Shown here: positions 1 through 10,914 of the stretch, one piece after another
How positions within the stretch are numbered: the stretch's first letter is position 1
Layout of the letters: each line of letters opens with the position of its first letter
Assembly: GCA_963824275.1 (NCBI GenBank)
Contig: CAWGOT010000003.1
Location: 1,426,001-1,490,000 of the forward strand
Length of the DNA stretch: 64,000 nt
Reading direction: 5' to 3'
Source: JANXQG01 sp963824275
GTDB taxonomy: Bacteria > Planctomycetota > Planctomycetia > Pirellulales > Thermoguttaceae
The notes under the pieces: model-generated
Database searches by the model: none
Told to the model about the DNA's origin: nothing
What the model saw: the letters and a program-made list of their open reading frames with translations, nothing else
Made by a program: the position numbers and the translations under genes

Positions 1-250
1 GCGTGACATTCTGGAAAGAGGTCTGCGGCTCGTCGGTGCGGAAGCCCGCGGTGGCCGGCGCCATGGTCTTGGCGACGTCGATCTGCGGGGTCTCGACGGC
101 CTGTGTCGATGGCGAATTGAGCCGGCGGTAGACCCAGCCGGTCGCGACGGTGCTGGCCGCAAGCAGACCGGCCTTCATGAAGTTGCGTCGATTGAAGTAG
201 ACGCTTTCGGGAGTGATCTCGCTGCTGGGCGGGTCGGACGGTGCTTTCAT
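1..250 (-). CDS. msrP: MsrP, methionine-sulfoxide reductase catalytic subunit (N-terminus only)
   Basis: Reading leftward from an ATG at 248-250, the frame stays open to the window edge for 83 codons. The product begins MKAPSDPPSSEITPESVYFN and continues with a twin-arginine leader (RRNFMKAG) and a hydrophobic stretch, then ends in TSFQNVT. The ITPESVYF segment followed by RR is the signature start of MsrP/YedY, the periplasmic molybdopterin enzyme that repairs oxidised methionine together with the membrane haem protein MsrQ. Only the leader and the first mature residues are present; the molybdenum-binding part lies outside the window. It is divergent from the GH2 gene. The assignment rests on the N-terminal signature alone. 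Confidence 0.8.
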   Translation of the reverse strand, partial: MKAPSDPPSSEITPESVYFNRRNFMKAGLLAASTVATGWVYRRLNSPSTQAVETPQIDVAKTMAPATAGFRTDEPQTSFQNVT

Positions 251-467
251 GGTATCAGCTTGGCGCACTGTTGGGCAGGCTGAATTTCATAGGCGGGGAC
301 CTTTCAAAAAGAACTCACTTCGCACCATTCACTGCGCTCCATTCTACTCCCCGCAAGCAGGGATTCAAGAGCGATGGACCCAGCCTGACTTGGGAGGGTA
401 AGCAAGCCCGCCTTTGCGCTTTGGTCCCGGCTGGGTCGCGCAACGGGGCGTTTGAAGGGTTCCTTGC

Positions 468-496
468 TTGCAGTTCGTCCAAGTCCCATTTATAAT
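468..496 (+). promoter_or_regulatory. Possible sigma-70 promoter upstream of the GH2 gene
   Basis: In the 323-bp gap between msrP and GH2 (251-573) there is a TTGCAG at 468-473, a 17-bp spacer and a perfect TATAAT at 491-496. It lies about 75 bp before the GH2 ATG. A GAGGAG ribosome site stands just before that start. Nothing else in the gap is recognisable as a gene. Promoter calls in this phylum by eye are uncertain. Confidence 0.35.
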
Positions 497-573
497 ACCA
501 GCTTCCGCACGAACCCGCATGCCCACGCCGGGCAGGCGCCTGCCACCATTCTAGCCCTCCGAGGAGACCGTCC

Positions 574-2704
574 ATGAGATGGCTTTTGGCCTCTGCCGCC
601 TTCCTTTTCTTGCTGGTCCCGACCGCCCTGGCGCCGGCAGCCGACAATCCGTCGACCTTAAAGCCGCCCACCGCCGTCGGACCGGCAGACCTTCTTCTTG
701 CCCAGCGGGACAGAATCAACCTGAATGCCGGCTGGAAATTCTATAAAGGCGACACGAGCGGCGCAGAAGCGATCGGTTACAGCGACGCCGCATGGGCTAA
801 CGTAAACCTGCCCCATGTCTTTGACATCCCTTATTATGCCCTGAAGAAAGGGAACTTCTGGTATGTAGGATACGGTTGGTACAGGAAGCATTTTGATGTC
901 CAGGCGAAATGGAGAGAATCCAGCAGGATCTTTCTGGAATTTGAAGCGGCCTTTCAGGTCGCCCAGGTCTATGTCAACGGAAAACTCCAAGGAGAACACA
1001 AGGGCGGGTTCACGGGGTTCTATTTCGACATCACCGACGCCGTGCACGCGGGCGACAATGTGATTGCGGTGCGGGTGAATAACAAATGGGACCCGCAAAT
1101 CGCCCCGCGCGCCGGCGACTGGTTGTTTTTGGGGGGTATTCACAGGAGCGTCTATCTGGTGATTACCAGTCCGCTGCATGTCACATGGTACGGGACGTTC
1201 GTCACCACGCCGCAGGTTTCCGCCTCGCAGGCGAAGGTCAACGTCAAGACCGAAATCAAGAACGAAGGCGCAACGCCGGTAAACTGCACCGTCAAGACGA
1301 TTATTGCGGATGCAACCAAGACCATAGTAAGCACAGTGGAAAGCTCCCATCTGGTAAATGCGGGAGCCGTCTATGAGTTTGACCAGACCAGTCCGGACAT
1401 TCCCAATCCACATCTCTGGTCTCCGGAAACGCCCTATTTGTATCAGGTGAAAACGATCGTTTCCGATAACAAAGGCGCCATCGTGGACAACTACGAAAGT
1501 CCGCTGGGCATCCGGTCCACTCAGTGGACCGCGGACCAGGGTTTCAAGCTGAATGGAGCGCGCTATCTGATCAAGGGCGTAAATGCGCACGACGATCGTG
1601 CCGGCTGGGGCATTGCGCAGACCAAGGCCGGCTTTCGCAGAGACGTCCTGCTCATGAAGCAGTGCGGCTTTAATTTTATCCGAGAATGTCATAATCCACA
1701 CAACGTCTCCTGGGATGATGCCTGCGACCAACTGGGGATGCTTGCATGGCCGGAAAATTCCTTCTGGGGAGTGGGCGGCTTCAAGACCGACGAAGACGGC
1801 GGCTGGCGGCAAAGTTCCTATCCCACCAAGGCGGTTGACGAGAAACCGTTCGAAGACAATCTGAAGCAACAACTGGCAGAGTTCATTCGCCAGCGAAGAA
1901 ACCATCCCAGCATCATTGTATGGAGCATGGGCAACGAAACCTTCGATTGCCCTGGCGGAAGCGTGATGGCCAAGTGCAAGGCATTCTACCGGGTCCTGGC
2001 GGATCTTGCGCAAGCCCTCGATCCTTCGCGGCAGGCCGCCGTGGGCGGCGCAACGGCAGGGGTTCGACAAACTGGCGCCGGTTGTCGGCTATAACGGAGA
2101 TGGGGCGACGATCAAGACCTATCAGAATCCGGGCGTTCCCAGCCTGATTACCGAGTATTACGACCATAAAGGTGTCGCGGCCTTTCCCTGGCGGGCAGGG
2201 CAAGTCCGCTGGGTCGGTTTTGGCTACGGATCGTTCCTCAGCAATAACGGCGGACTGGGCGGTGTCGTCGATTATTACAGGATTCCCGGCCCCGAATGGT
2301 ATCAATACCGGCAGGAAAATCTCGGAATCCCCTACAAGCTGCCCGCTCCCGGCACACCGGCAAAAGTGACTTTGACCGCGGACGCGCTCACGATTGGAAA
2401 CGACGGCACCGACGATTGCGAGCTCACCGCGCAAATTGTGTCTGCCGACGGCACGCCCCTCGACAATAATCCCGCGGTAACGCTTACCGTAACTTCAGGA
2501 GGCGGATATTTCCCCACAGGCCCTTCCATGACGTTTGACAATGCCAAGTCTCCCGACACGAGGTGCATGCGGTACGGCATGGCGAAGATGACCATGAGGT
2601 GCTATGTGCCGGGAGATATTACCATCACGGCGACTTCGCCGGGATTGCAGGGTGCAAGCGTTACCGTCAAGTGTGTCGACAGCGCAAAGGAGCTGCGCCC
2701 ATGA
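574..2704 (+). CDS. Secreted glycoside hydrolase family 2 (beta-galactosidase/glucuronidase type), frameshifted near 2050
   Basis: The protein begins with a signal peptide (about residues 1-23, ending ALAPAA). It continues with a GH2 sugar-binding jelly roll (roughly 45-190), an Ig-like middle domain and a TIM barrel. The acid/base glutamate is in VWSMGNE. The predicted nucleophile is in LITEYYDHK, but only after a change of frame around 2045-2055: the first frame runs out at 2094 while GH2 homology resumes at GFDKLAPVVGYNGDG. The C-terminus carries an Ig-like domain. Rejoined length is about 710 residues, normal for a GH2. It probably removes terminal galactose or a related sugar from plant polysaccharide in the periplasm. 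Its stop overlaps the next start by four bases (ATGA), so the two are likely co-translated. The exact substrate cannot be told. Confidence 0.85.
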
Positions 2705-4343
2705 ACGCCCCGTTCAGCCGCCGCGCTTTCCTCAAGGCATCAACTCTCGCCGCAGGGGCCGGCCTGGCCTTGCCGTCTTGGCAATCGTGCCTGCTCGCTG
2801 CGGAGGCATCGGCGACTTCCGGCACGGTCAGCCCGGCCATCGCGCCCGGCCCCTTCCAGGGCACCCGCGAATCGCTCAAGCAGTACGAGTGTCCCGAGTG
2901 GTTTCGCGACGCCAAGTTCGGCATCTGGGCGCACTGGGGGCCGCAGTCGGCCCCCGAGACGGGAGACTGGTACGCCAGGAACATGTACCTCCAGGGGAGC
3001 CGGCAATACGACTACCACGTCAAGACCTACGGCCACCCATCCAAGTTCGGCTACAAGGACGTGATTCCGACTTGGAGGGCCGAGAACTTCGACCCCGACT
3101 ATCTGCTGGGACTCTACCGGAAGGCCGGCGCGAAGTACTTCGTCAGCATGGGGGTGCATCACGACAACTTCGACCTCTGGAATTCGAAGCATCAGCCGCG
3201 GTGGAACGCGGTCGCCACGGGACCCAGAAAGAACATCGCGCAGATGTTCAAGGACGCGGCGTTGAAGCAAGGGCTGCGTTTTGGCGTCAGCCAGCACCTG
3301 CACGCCAGCTACGAGTGGATGGCGACCTGCTTCGGCAGCGACCGCAGCGGCCCGCTGGCCGGCGTGCCCTATGACGGCAACGACCCGCAGTACGCAGACC
3401 TTTACCACGAGAAGCACGCGCCGGCCGCGCAGGCGGGGGACGTCAGCAAGGTGCCGGAGTCGTGGAAGCGGCAGTATCTGCTGCGGCTCCAGGATCTGAT
3501 CGACCAACTGCAGCCGGACCTCATGTACCACGACGGCGTGATTCGGTTCGAGCAGTACGGGCTGAAGATTGGTGGCGCATCTGTACAATCAGAGCGCGGC
3601 GTGGCACGGCGGCAAGGTGGAGGCGGTTTACACCTCCAAGGGCATGGAGGACTGCCAGGCGGGCACCGCGGTGCTCGACTTCGAGCGGGGCATCGCGGAG
3701 GGCATCTGGCCCAACCCCTTTCAGACCGACACCTGCATCGCCAACTGGCACTACGACCGCGACGCCCGATACCGGACGCCCAAGGAGTGCATCGATCTGC
3801 TGGTCAACACCGTCAGCCGCAACGGCAACTTGCTGCTGAATTTTCCCTTGAAATCGGACGGGACGCTGGATGCGAAGGAGATGGGAATTCTCTCCGAAAT
3901 CACGGCCTGGATGGCCGTCAACAGCGAAGGCATCCACGGCACCCGCCCCTGGCACGTCTGCGGCGACGGCCCGAGCGTGCGACGGTGCCGTCCGGGACAC
4001 CAGCGTCTTCAAGCTCTTGCCGCCCATTCCCGACACCTCGCCGGGGGCCACGCGATCGGCCGGTGCGCGCGACAGCGGCAACAAGCCGCTGACGGCAGAG
4101 GACGTGCGGTTCACGTCGAAGGGCGGCGCACTTTACGCGTTCGTGATGGGTTGGCCGGGCAAGGAGGCGGTCATCCCCGCGCTGGCAACCACGGCCAAAC
4201 CGAGCGTCGGCAAGATCGAGAACGTGGAGCTTCTCGGCGCGGGCAAAGTCCCCTTCACGCAGGATGAAACCGCGCTGAAGGTGCAACTTCCGGAAAAGGC
4301 CCCCAGTCAACATGCCGTTGCGCTGAAGATCGTCGGCGCTTGA
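2701..4343 (+). CDS. Alpha-L-fucosidase family GH29, copy 1 (two frameshifts)
   Basis: The start at 2701 gives a Tat leader (SRRAFLKAS) and overlaps the GH2 stop. The GH29 barrel is clear: DAKFGIWAHWGP, ETGDWYARNMY, YGHPSKFGYKD, AGAKYFVSMGVHHDNFDLW and PDLMYHDG, the last at the position of the GH29 nucleophile aspartate. The frame changes near 3572 (an extra G in ATTGGTGGCG restores it) and again near 3980; the C-terminal beta domain then runs to the TGA at 4343. Rejoined length is about 547 residues. The enzyme would remove alpha-L-fucose from glycans in the cell envelope or outside. It is a tandem paralogue of the next gene. Family assignment is firm; whether the gene is truly broken is not. 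Confidence 0.85.
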
Positions 4344-4456
4344 CAGACGTGTCCTGCCCCCCCTAAAATGACACCACTTGTTCAAATAAACTCCCGTGAA
4401 TTCAAGAAAACGTTTTCCAGGTCCCGCTCAAGTCAACACAAGATAGGAGAAACGCC

Positions 4457-6152
4457 ATGAAGATGTCCCGCAGAAAAGCCGTTCAACTGCTCGCCGGCAC
4501 GGGTGCCGCCCTGTGCCTGCCTAATGCCTTTGGCCAAGCCGCCGCCCCCGCGGCGCCCGCCGCTAGCGCCGCCGCCACGCCGCCCATTCCACCGGCGCCC
4601 ACGCCGATTCCCGCCCCGCCCGGCTTCGGCGTTGCCCAAGGGCCGTTCCAGCCGACACTGGAGTCGCTCTCCGCCTTCCAGGTGCCCGATTGGTATCGCG
4701 ATGCCAAGTTCGGCATCTGGGCCCACTGGGGTCCGCAATGCCAGCCCGAAATGGGCGACTGGTACGCCCAGAAGATGTATCAGTTCAACAGCCCCGATTA
4801 CAAATTCCACGTAAAAAAATACGGCCACCCCTCGAAATTCGGCTTCAAGGACGTGTGCAATGAGTGGAAGGCCGAAAAGTGGGATCCCGTCGCCCTCATC
4901 GCCCTCTATAAGAAGGCCGGCGCCAAGTTCTTCTCCGCCATGGGCAACCACCACGACAACATGGACATGTGGGATTCCACCTACCAGCCGTGGAACTCCG
5001 TCAGGCTCGGCCCCAAGAAGAACATCCTCGCCGGCTGGGAAAAGGCCACCCGCGACGCCGGTTTGCGCTTCGCCGTCTCCTGTCACGGCGACCACACCTG
5101 GGACTGGCTGCAGACCTCACGGGACTCCGACACCTCCGGCCCCATGAAAGGCGTCCCCTACGATGGCCTCATGACCAAGGAGCAGGGCAAGGGTCTGTGG
5201 TGGGAAGGCCTCGATCCCCAGGACCTCTACGCCCAATATCACGTCCGCGGCAAATGGGGATGGGGCCTGAGCGGCAATCCCCCGGTCGCCAAGGACTACA
5301 TCGAGAAATTCTTCAACCGCATCGTCGATCTGATCGACAAACACCACCCCGACCTGCTCTATTTCGACAACACCGTGATGCCCATGTACCCCACCGCGGA
5401 CATCGGCCCTCGCATCGCCGCCTATCTCTACAACACCAGCCTCGCCCGCAGCGGCAAACTGGAAGCCGTCATGACCGGCAAGGACCTCAACGGCAAGAAC
5501 GCCGACTGGCGCAAGGCTCTCATCTACGACCTCGAACGCGGCGTCACCGCGGGCATCGAAACCGTCCCCTGGCAGACCGACACCTGCATCGGCAACTGGC
5601 ATTACCAACGCAGCCTGTTCGATCAGCACAAGTACAAGACCGCCCGCCAGGTCGTCCAGATGCTGATCGACATCGTGAGCAAGAACGGCAACCTCATGCT
5701 CAACATCCCGTTGCCGGGCAACGGCCTCCCCGACGCCGATGAAATGAAAGTCCTCGAGGGCCTGGCCAAGTGGATGGAGCCCAACGGCGAGGCCATCTTC
5801 GCCACCCGGCCATGGGCCGTCTACGGCGAAGGGCCTTCCGTCACCACCGCCGCGCCCGCGAACCGCTTCGGCGGCTCCGTGGACGTTCGCGCGTACTACC
5901 GCCCAGGACGTCCGCTTCACCAAGAAGGGCGACATCGTCTATGCCTTCCTTATGGGCTGGCCCGCCGATGGGAAGGCCGTCATCAAGAGCCTCGCCACCG
6001 GCGCCGCCAACTTCCCCAGGGAAGTCGCCAAGGTCGAACTCCTTGGCAGCGGCGAGGTCAAATTCAGCCGCGACGCCGCCGGGCTCGCGGTCAACTTGCC
6101 CCAGCAGAAGCCCAATGACTTCGCCTACGCCTTGAAGATCACGCCCGCGTAA
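4457..6152 (+). CDS. Alpha-L-fucosidase family GH29, copy 2 (one frameshift near 5890)
   Basis: A good ribosome site (AGGAG) precedes the ATG. The leader is Tat-like (SRRKAVQLLAG) and is followed by an alanine/proline-rich linker (about residues 25-58). The GH29 domain repeats the motifs of the preceding gene: DAKFGIWAHWGPQ, GDWYAQKMYQF, MGNHHDNMDMWDS and PDLLYFDNT. The last is the expected nucleophile region. Near 5885-5895 the frame changes; the C-terminal domain resumes at TAQDVRFTKKGDIVYAF and ends at 6152. Rejoined length is about 565 residues. A 113-bp gap separates it from copy 1, so it may have its own promoter or just be distal in the operon. Tandem duplication with divergence is the simplest origin. 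Confidence 0.85.
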
Positions 6153-6243
6153 TCCCGGCGCGAGACTTTAATCCCGGCGCGTGGCTGGCACCCGGCAGGA
6201 CGGGCCTTTCCATTCGCGCGCCCGCACCATGGAGTTCGGTCCC

Positions 6244-8583
6244 ATGAAGACACGACTTCCCTGTTTCAGCGTGAAGAGACCTTCTGAGTTCAAGCGGACT
6301 TTCCGCTCCGTGGCACTGCGCTCCGCGGCACTGGTACTGGCGGCACTGGTACTGGCGGCGTGGCTCGCCCAGACCGTGATCGTGCGCACCGACGACAGCC
6401 TTGACCTGGCCCAATTCAAAGATCCCCCGGGCGAGTTCCGCGGCATCCATTGGCAGGGCTTCAATCTTAATAGGCTGACGGACGACGGCGTGCGGGCCAG
6501 TGTCCGCTCGGCAGCTTCCAACGGGGCGTGGGGATCGTTCGAACTCGGCCTCAGCGCCGGCGGCGCCACGACGGGGCTGTCGGAGGCCTATTTGCGCGGA
6601 TCGCACCGCGCCTCGACCAGTCAGGGCGTCGCCTACCTCAGCGAGGAATACTTCCATTTTTACCGGGTGGCCATCGAGGAAGGGCAGCGGATCGGCTTCC
6701 CGGACAGCATGCTCTACGACGAGTTGGGCTATCCTTCCGGAATCGCCGGAGGGCTGTTCTACACCAAGTACCCTGAGCTGGCCGAAAAGAGCATCGAAAT
6801 CGCCGAGACGGACGCGACCGGCCCGGCCGACGTGAAGCTCGCGATACCCAAACCGCTCTATATCGGAGCGGTGATGATGAACCTCGACACGTTCGAGCGG
6901 ATTGACATCAGCGACCGCAAATCGGGCAATGCGGTCGAGTGCCAGGTGCCGAAGGGCAAGTGGAAGGTGATGGCATTTTACCTGGACGACACCTTCCGCC
7001 CGGCGTCGGTGAAAGGCGGGTCCGTCGATTATCTCGACCGCGATGCGGTGGCCAAGTATATCGCCATCAATTTCGACCCCTATTACGCGCACCTCAAGGA
7101 GTTCTTCGGAACCGTGATCAAGCGGACCTTTTATGACGAGCCCTCCATGAGCTACGTGGACGGACGCCTGTGGACGCCGAACTTCAACCGGGAGTTCCAG
7201 AAGAAATACGGTTACTCGCCGATGACGGGCTATCCGGCGTTGTGGCATGACATCGGTCCCGACACCGCCGCGACGAGGAACGCGCTCTTCGGCTTCCGCA
7301 CGGAACTCTTCGCCACGAACTACATCGGGCAGGTTGCCGAGTGGTGCGAGAAACATGGCGTCAAGATGGCCGGGCACCAGGACCAGGAGGAACTCCGCAA
7401 CCCGGTGGCCGTGAGCGGCGACCTCATGAAGGTCTTCGAGCACCAGCAGATTCCCGGGATCGACAACATCTACTACCCTGGCGAGTCGGTCATCTCCTAC
7501 AAGGTCGTGACTTCGGCGGCCTTCAACTACGACCGGCCCGAGTGCATCGCCGAGACCTACGCGGCCTATCGCGCAATGACTCCGACGATCGCGATGCGGA
7601 CCGCCATGGACCAGTTCGCCCTGGGCGTGAACATGCAGATGGACGCCCGGCCGCGCGAGATGGACCCCGACATCGGCCGCTTCATCGGCCGCATGGGCTA
7701 TATGTTGCGGGGCGGCCGGCACGTGGCGGACGTCGCCATCCTCTATCCGATCGCCGCCTTGCAGGCCGACTACAACTTCAATGCCAAGCGGAGGCCCGGC
7801 AGCCAGTCCGGCGGCACCGTGCCGGGGGCCAATGATTACATGGAGATCGGCCTCATGCTCTCGCACTCGCTGCGCGTCGATTACACCTACCTGCACCCGG
7901 AGGTTCTGCTCGGGCGGTGCAGCGTCGAGAAGGGGAGAATCGTGCTCAACAACAAGGAAAACCGCGAGGAATTCCGCATCCTGATCCTGCCCGCGGGCGA
8001 TACGCTCTCCGCCGAGGCAGCCAAGAAGCTGCTGGAGTTCTATCGCGGCGGCGGCACGATCATCGCCACGCACGAACTCCCGACGAAATCGGCGGAGTTC
8101 GGGCGCGACAAGGAAATCCAGGCCATGACGGCCGAGGTCTTTGGGACCTCACTCGGCGATTCGAAGGGCTATTTCAAGAAATTAACCTTCGCCGGTGGAA
8201 ATGGCTATTTCCTGCCGCAGCCGGACATCACGATGCTGAACGCGATCCTCAAGGACGTGATCCCGGTCCGCGACGTTGACATCCAGTCGCCGCCCCAGTG
8301 GCCGGTGAAGGTGGACGCAAATTACGACGGTGCGCTGACCTATATCCACAAAGTGAAATATGGACGCGACATCTACTTCTTCGCCAACTCCTCGGATAAA
8401 CCGGTGGACACGAAAGTCGTGCTGCGGGGCGACAAGAACCTGGCGATCTGGAACCCGCACACGGGCGCGGCGGAGAAGGCCGAAACGTCCAAGTCGGAAT
8501 CGGGCGGACAGCCCGTGACGACCCTGCATCTGGTCCTGCCGCCGGTCAGGTCCGCGTTTTTCGTTCAGGAGTTGCATCCATGA
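6244..8583 (+). CDS. GH106-like (alpha-L-rhamnosidase-type) glycoside hydrolase, copy 1
   Basis: The frame is intact for about 779 residues from the ATG at 6244; upstream in-frame ATGs at 6181 and 6229 are less likely. An N-terminal hydrophobic segment (about residues 22-44) looks like a signal anchor. The catalytic part resembles the GH106/rhamnosidase superfamily: DELGYPSGIAGG, KRTFYDEPSMSY, GHQDQEELRNP and IPGIDNIYYPGE occur in the expected order. The C-terminal third has the glutamine-amidotransferase-like and beta-sandwich pattern usual for this group (DVAILYPIAA, RILILPAG). It shares these blocks with the gene at 12589-14758. The natural substrate is probably rhamnose in rhamnogalacturonan, judged from the neighbouring PL4, GH28 and GH2 genes. 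Its stop overlaps the next start (ATGA). Confidence 0.7.
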   Translation: MKTRLPCFSVKRPSEFKRTFRSVALRSAALVLAALVLAAWLAQTVIVRTDDSLDLAQFKDPPGEFRGIHWQGFNLNRLTDDGVRASVRSAASNGAWGSFELGLSAGGATTGLSEAYLRGSHRASTSQGVAYLSEEYFHFYRVAIEEGQRIGFPDSMLYDELGYPSGIAGGLFYTKYPELAEKSIEIAETDATGPADVKLAIPKPLYIGAVMMNLDTFERIDISDRKSGNAVECQVPKGKWKVMAFYLDDTFRPASVKGGSVDYLDRDAVAKYIAINFDPYYAHLKEFFGTVIKRTFYDEPSMSYVDGRLWTPNFNREFQKKYGYSPMTGYPALWHDIGPDTAATRNALFGFRTELFATNYIGQVAEWCEKHGVKMAGHQDQEELRNPVAVSGDLMKVFEHQQIPGIDNIYYPGESVISYKVVTSAAFNYDRPECIAETYAAYRAMTPTIAMRTAMDQFALGVNMQMDARPREMDPDIGRFIGRMGYMLRGGRHVADVAILYPIAALQADYNFNAKRRPGSQSGGTVPGANDYMEIGLMLSHSLRVDYTYLHPEVLLGRCSVEKGRIVLNNKENREEFRILILPAGDTLSAEAAKKLLEFYRGGGTIIATHELPTKSAEFGRDKEIQAMTAEVFGTSLGDSKGYFKKLTFAGGNGYFLPQPDITMLNAILKDVIPVRDVDIQSPPQWPVKVDANYDGALTYIHKVKYGRDIYFFANSSDKPVDTKVVLRGDKNLAIWNPHTGAAEKAETSKSESGGQPVTTLHLVLPPVRSAFFVQELHP

Positions 8584-9846
8584 AGACCCCATTCTCTCGG
8601 CTCCGTGATTTGAAGGCATCCGCGTTTGTCACCTGCGCTCCAGCGCGAAGCCGGATGCCGGTCGGATGCGCCGCGCTGCTGGCCGCGTTTCTTTCTTCCA
8701 GCGGCGCGCCGGCGGCCGACCCGTTTGCGGCCGTTCCTGAACGGCTTCAGCCGTTTGTCGCCAGCAGCGAAATCTCCGGGGCGGTTGCGCTCGTGGCCAC
8801 GAAGGAGCCGCGTGTTGCATCTTTCGGCGGTGGGCCAAAGCGATCTGGCGTCAGGCCGCAGGATGCAGACGACCGATCTCTTCTGGATCGCATCGATGAG
8901 CAAGCCCGTCACGGCCGTGGCGGTCGCGATGCTCGCCGACGACGGCAAGCTCTCCTTCGATGATCCGGTCGAAAAGTACCTGCCGGAGTTCCGCGGCATG
9001 TGGGTGGCCGGGGAGCAGACGGCGGAGCGGCGCGTGCTGTTGAAGGCCGCCCGGCCGATCACGCTGCGCGATCTGCTCACGCACACCAGCGGGTTGGGCG
9101 AATATCGCGTGACCGATCCGCATTGGACGCTGGCGGCGATGAGCAAAGTCCTCGCCCGCGAGCCGCTGCGTTTCCAGCCCGGCACGCGCTGGAGTTATTC
9201 GACGGCGGGAATGGACACGTTGGGGCGCGTCGTGGAAGTCGCGAGCGGAATGCCCTTCGCCGAGTTTCTGCAAAGCCGGCTCTTCGATCCGCTGGGAATG
9301 AAGGACACGACTTTCTGGATTTCACCTGCGCAGAAGGAACGCTTCGTGCAACCCTATATTCGCAATGCGCAGTCGGGCAAGCTGCAGCCGACGCCGATCG
9401 ATTATATGTACGGCGGTGCGGTGACGGACCGCGAGCGGCCGCCGCTGGGCGGAGCGGGGCTGTTCTCGACGGCGGAGGACGTGGCCAGGTTCTATCAGAT
9501 GATGCTCAACCGCGGCGCGGCCGGCGGGCGGCAGATCCTCAAGCCGGAGACCGTCGCCGAAATGACGCGCAAACAAACCGGCGACCTTCGTGCGCGGGCC
9601 GGCATGCCGTGGGGCCTGGGATTCTGCGTCGTTGAAGACCCGACGCAACTGGAGGCGAATGCGACGCTTTCGCCCGGTTCGTTCGGTCATGGCGGCGCGT
9701 TCGGCACGCAAAGCTGGGCCGATCCCGCCCGCGGCATGGTTTACGTGCTGATGATCTCGCGCGACAAGCTGCAACCCACACCCGACGATTCCGCCATGCG
9801 CCGCGTCTACCAGCAGGCCGTCGCCGGCGCGCTCGAGGGAAAATAG
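8580..9846 (+). CDS. Serine hydrolase, class C beta-lactamase fold (frameshifted near 8825)
   Basis: It starts on the ATGA that ends the GH106-like gene. After a leader ending near AAD, the first frame covers SEISGAVALVATKEP; homology continues in the +1 frame at LHLSAVGQSDLASG. The catalytic SxxK is in WIASMSKPVTA, the second motif is YST in WSYSTAGMDTLG, and the third motif is HGGAFGTQ near the C-terminus. Length is about 422 residues. Planctomycetes carry many such proteins, usually thought to be esterases or peptidases rather than antibiotic resistance enzymes. In this operon an esterase acting on acetylated or feruloylated pectin would fit, but that is inference from position only. Confidence 0.8.
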
Positions 9847-10141
9847 CGCTGAAAACGGTGTGCGAGTTGGTTCTCAAACGAACGTAGCCACTCGCCTCCT
9901 CGCTCGTGGCAGGCTGGCCCTCGATACTCGTCACACACCGCGCATATTCCAAAGATACCAAGAAGGGCTCGCCGGGCAATCTGCTTAATCCTGCTTCCGC
10001 AAACACCGACACAGGCAGCCAAACAGTCTATGGAGGAATCCCGACTCAAGATCGCGACCTTGCTCTGGACACCTGGCTCGCTCGCTATCGCCATGATTTC
10101 AACGGAGCCGTTTGCGACCTCGGGAACTACTTGCGCAAGAA
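9847..10141. other. Stretch with no supported gene
   Basis: Between the serine hydrolase and the retropepsin-like gene no frame shows recognisable homology, no strong ribosome site and no clear terminator hairpin. The last part of the retropepsin-like domain may extend into it in another frame to about 10107. Confidence 0.4.
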
Positions 10142-10534
10142 TCAAGGCAGCCGCAGATTCCCAAGAGTGGGTATCGGTACGGGTGCGGTGGTGAAGGTGA
10201 CTACAGCCGGCCAAGCCAGGACGTTCCCTTCATCATCGGCCAATTCCAGTGTTACATGCCCGTATCGCAAAGGGTACCGTTGGCCGCGCCATCGCAATGA
10301 GTGACGTGTGATTGGAAATAAGGAGACCGAAAGCAACTCGGCGGCGTCGAATGGCAGCACGGTGTCGTCAGCGCCGGGATCGACCAGAGCGCGCCGCAAA
10401 ACGATCGATCGTCCGCTTGGGCCCTGGACCCTCAACGGGACCAGCGGGCGCCGCCGCGACCGGGCGACGACGGGCAGCGTAGGCGCGGGCGAACCGAAAA
10501 GCGGCTCGGTCAGGTAAGGGAAGCGAAGGATCAC
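10142..10534 (-). CDS. Retropepsin-like aspartic protease-fold protein
   Basis: A GTG start at 10532-10534 overlaps the stop of the upstream gene (GTGA), so translation is probably coupled. The product is 130 residues. The flap/active-site strand reads ALVDPGADDTVLP, matching the retroviral-type aspartic protease loop (D-T/S-G-A) except that proline replaces threonine. The end of the domain appears shifted: just before the stop the other frame reads LLGICGCLDS, which matches the usual ILGxxGxLxF ending, so the native protein may run to about 10107. It is a cytosolic small protein of unknown substrate. The pairing with a DUF5678 protein is common in Planctomycetota, as remembered, not searched. 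Confidence 0.6.
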   Translation of the reverse strand: MILRFPYLTEPLFGSPAPTLPVVARSRRRPLVPLRVQGPSGRSIVLRRALVDPGADDTVLPFDAAELLSVSLFPITRHSLRWRGQRYPLRYGHVTLELADDEGNVLAWPAVVTFTTAPVPIPTLGNLRLP

Positions 10535-10779
10535 AGCAGTTCTGCGCCGCCTACTCGGATGTCGCCGGTTTCGATTTCGATCCTCTCCAGGACAACGTCG
10601 TCGAGATCCTCCCGTGCGGCGCCGACACGTTCGGAAACCTGCCCGATGCTCTCGCCGCTGGCCACGATGCGGCGCCCATCGGCGCTAAAGGCTACCCACT
10701 GACCATCGTACGGTTTCAGGTCCCCGGCAGGAAACCTCTCTCGGTTCTGCCGGTAGGTTTTCATCATTGCCACTTTCAT
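10531..10779 (-). CDS. DUF5678-type small protein
   Basis: The ATG at 10777-10779 has AAGGA upstream and yields about 82 residues. The core NRERFPAGDLKPYDGQWVA followed by FSADGRRIVASG is the DUF5678 pattern (a short beta-strand protein with a conserved GxWVA and a G-[RK]-IVA-x-G). The C-terminal part DDVVLERIEIETGDIRVGG is also typical. Its stop overlaps the retropepsin-like start, forming a two-gene unit. Function is unknown; the constant pairing suggests a substrate, regulator or inhibitor relation with the protease-fold partner, which is inference. Confidence 0.6.
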   Translation of the reverse strand: MKVAMMKTYRQNRERFPAGDLKPYDGQWVAFSADGRRIVASGESIGQVSERVGAAREDLDDVVLERIEIETGDIRVGGAELL

Positions 10780-10914
10780 GAAGGCTGTTCCTTGAGATGG
10801 CCGGTCGCGGGACGGCGTGCCGGCTACTTGATTATACCCTCTTTTCGCACCCGGATCCAATCCAGGGGAAATTCCGCTTTCGCGGAGCGAAAGGCGACAT
10901 TTCTGTACCAACGC

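Noticed and set aside
658..2070. 470-codon minus-strand frame opposite GH2
   Set aside because: Antisense shadow of a codon-biased gene, no homology.
6139..8073. 644-codon open frame on the minus strand opposite the GH106-like gene
   Set aside because: High-GC antisense shadow: composition is His/Arg/Val rich, there is no domain, and the plus frame has clear family motifs.
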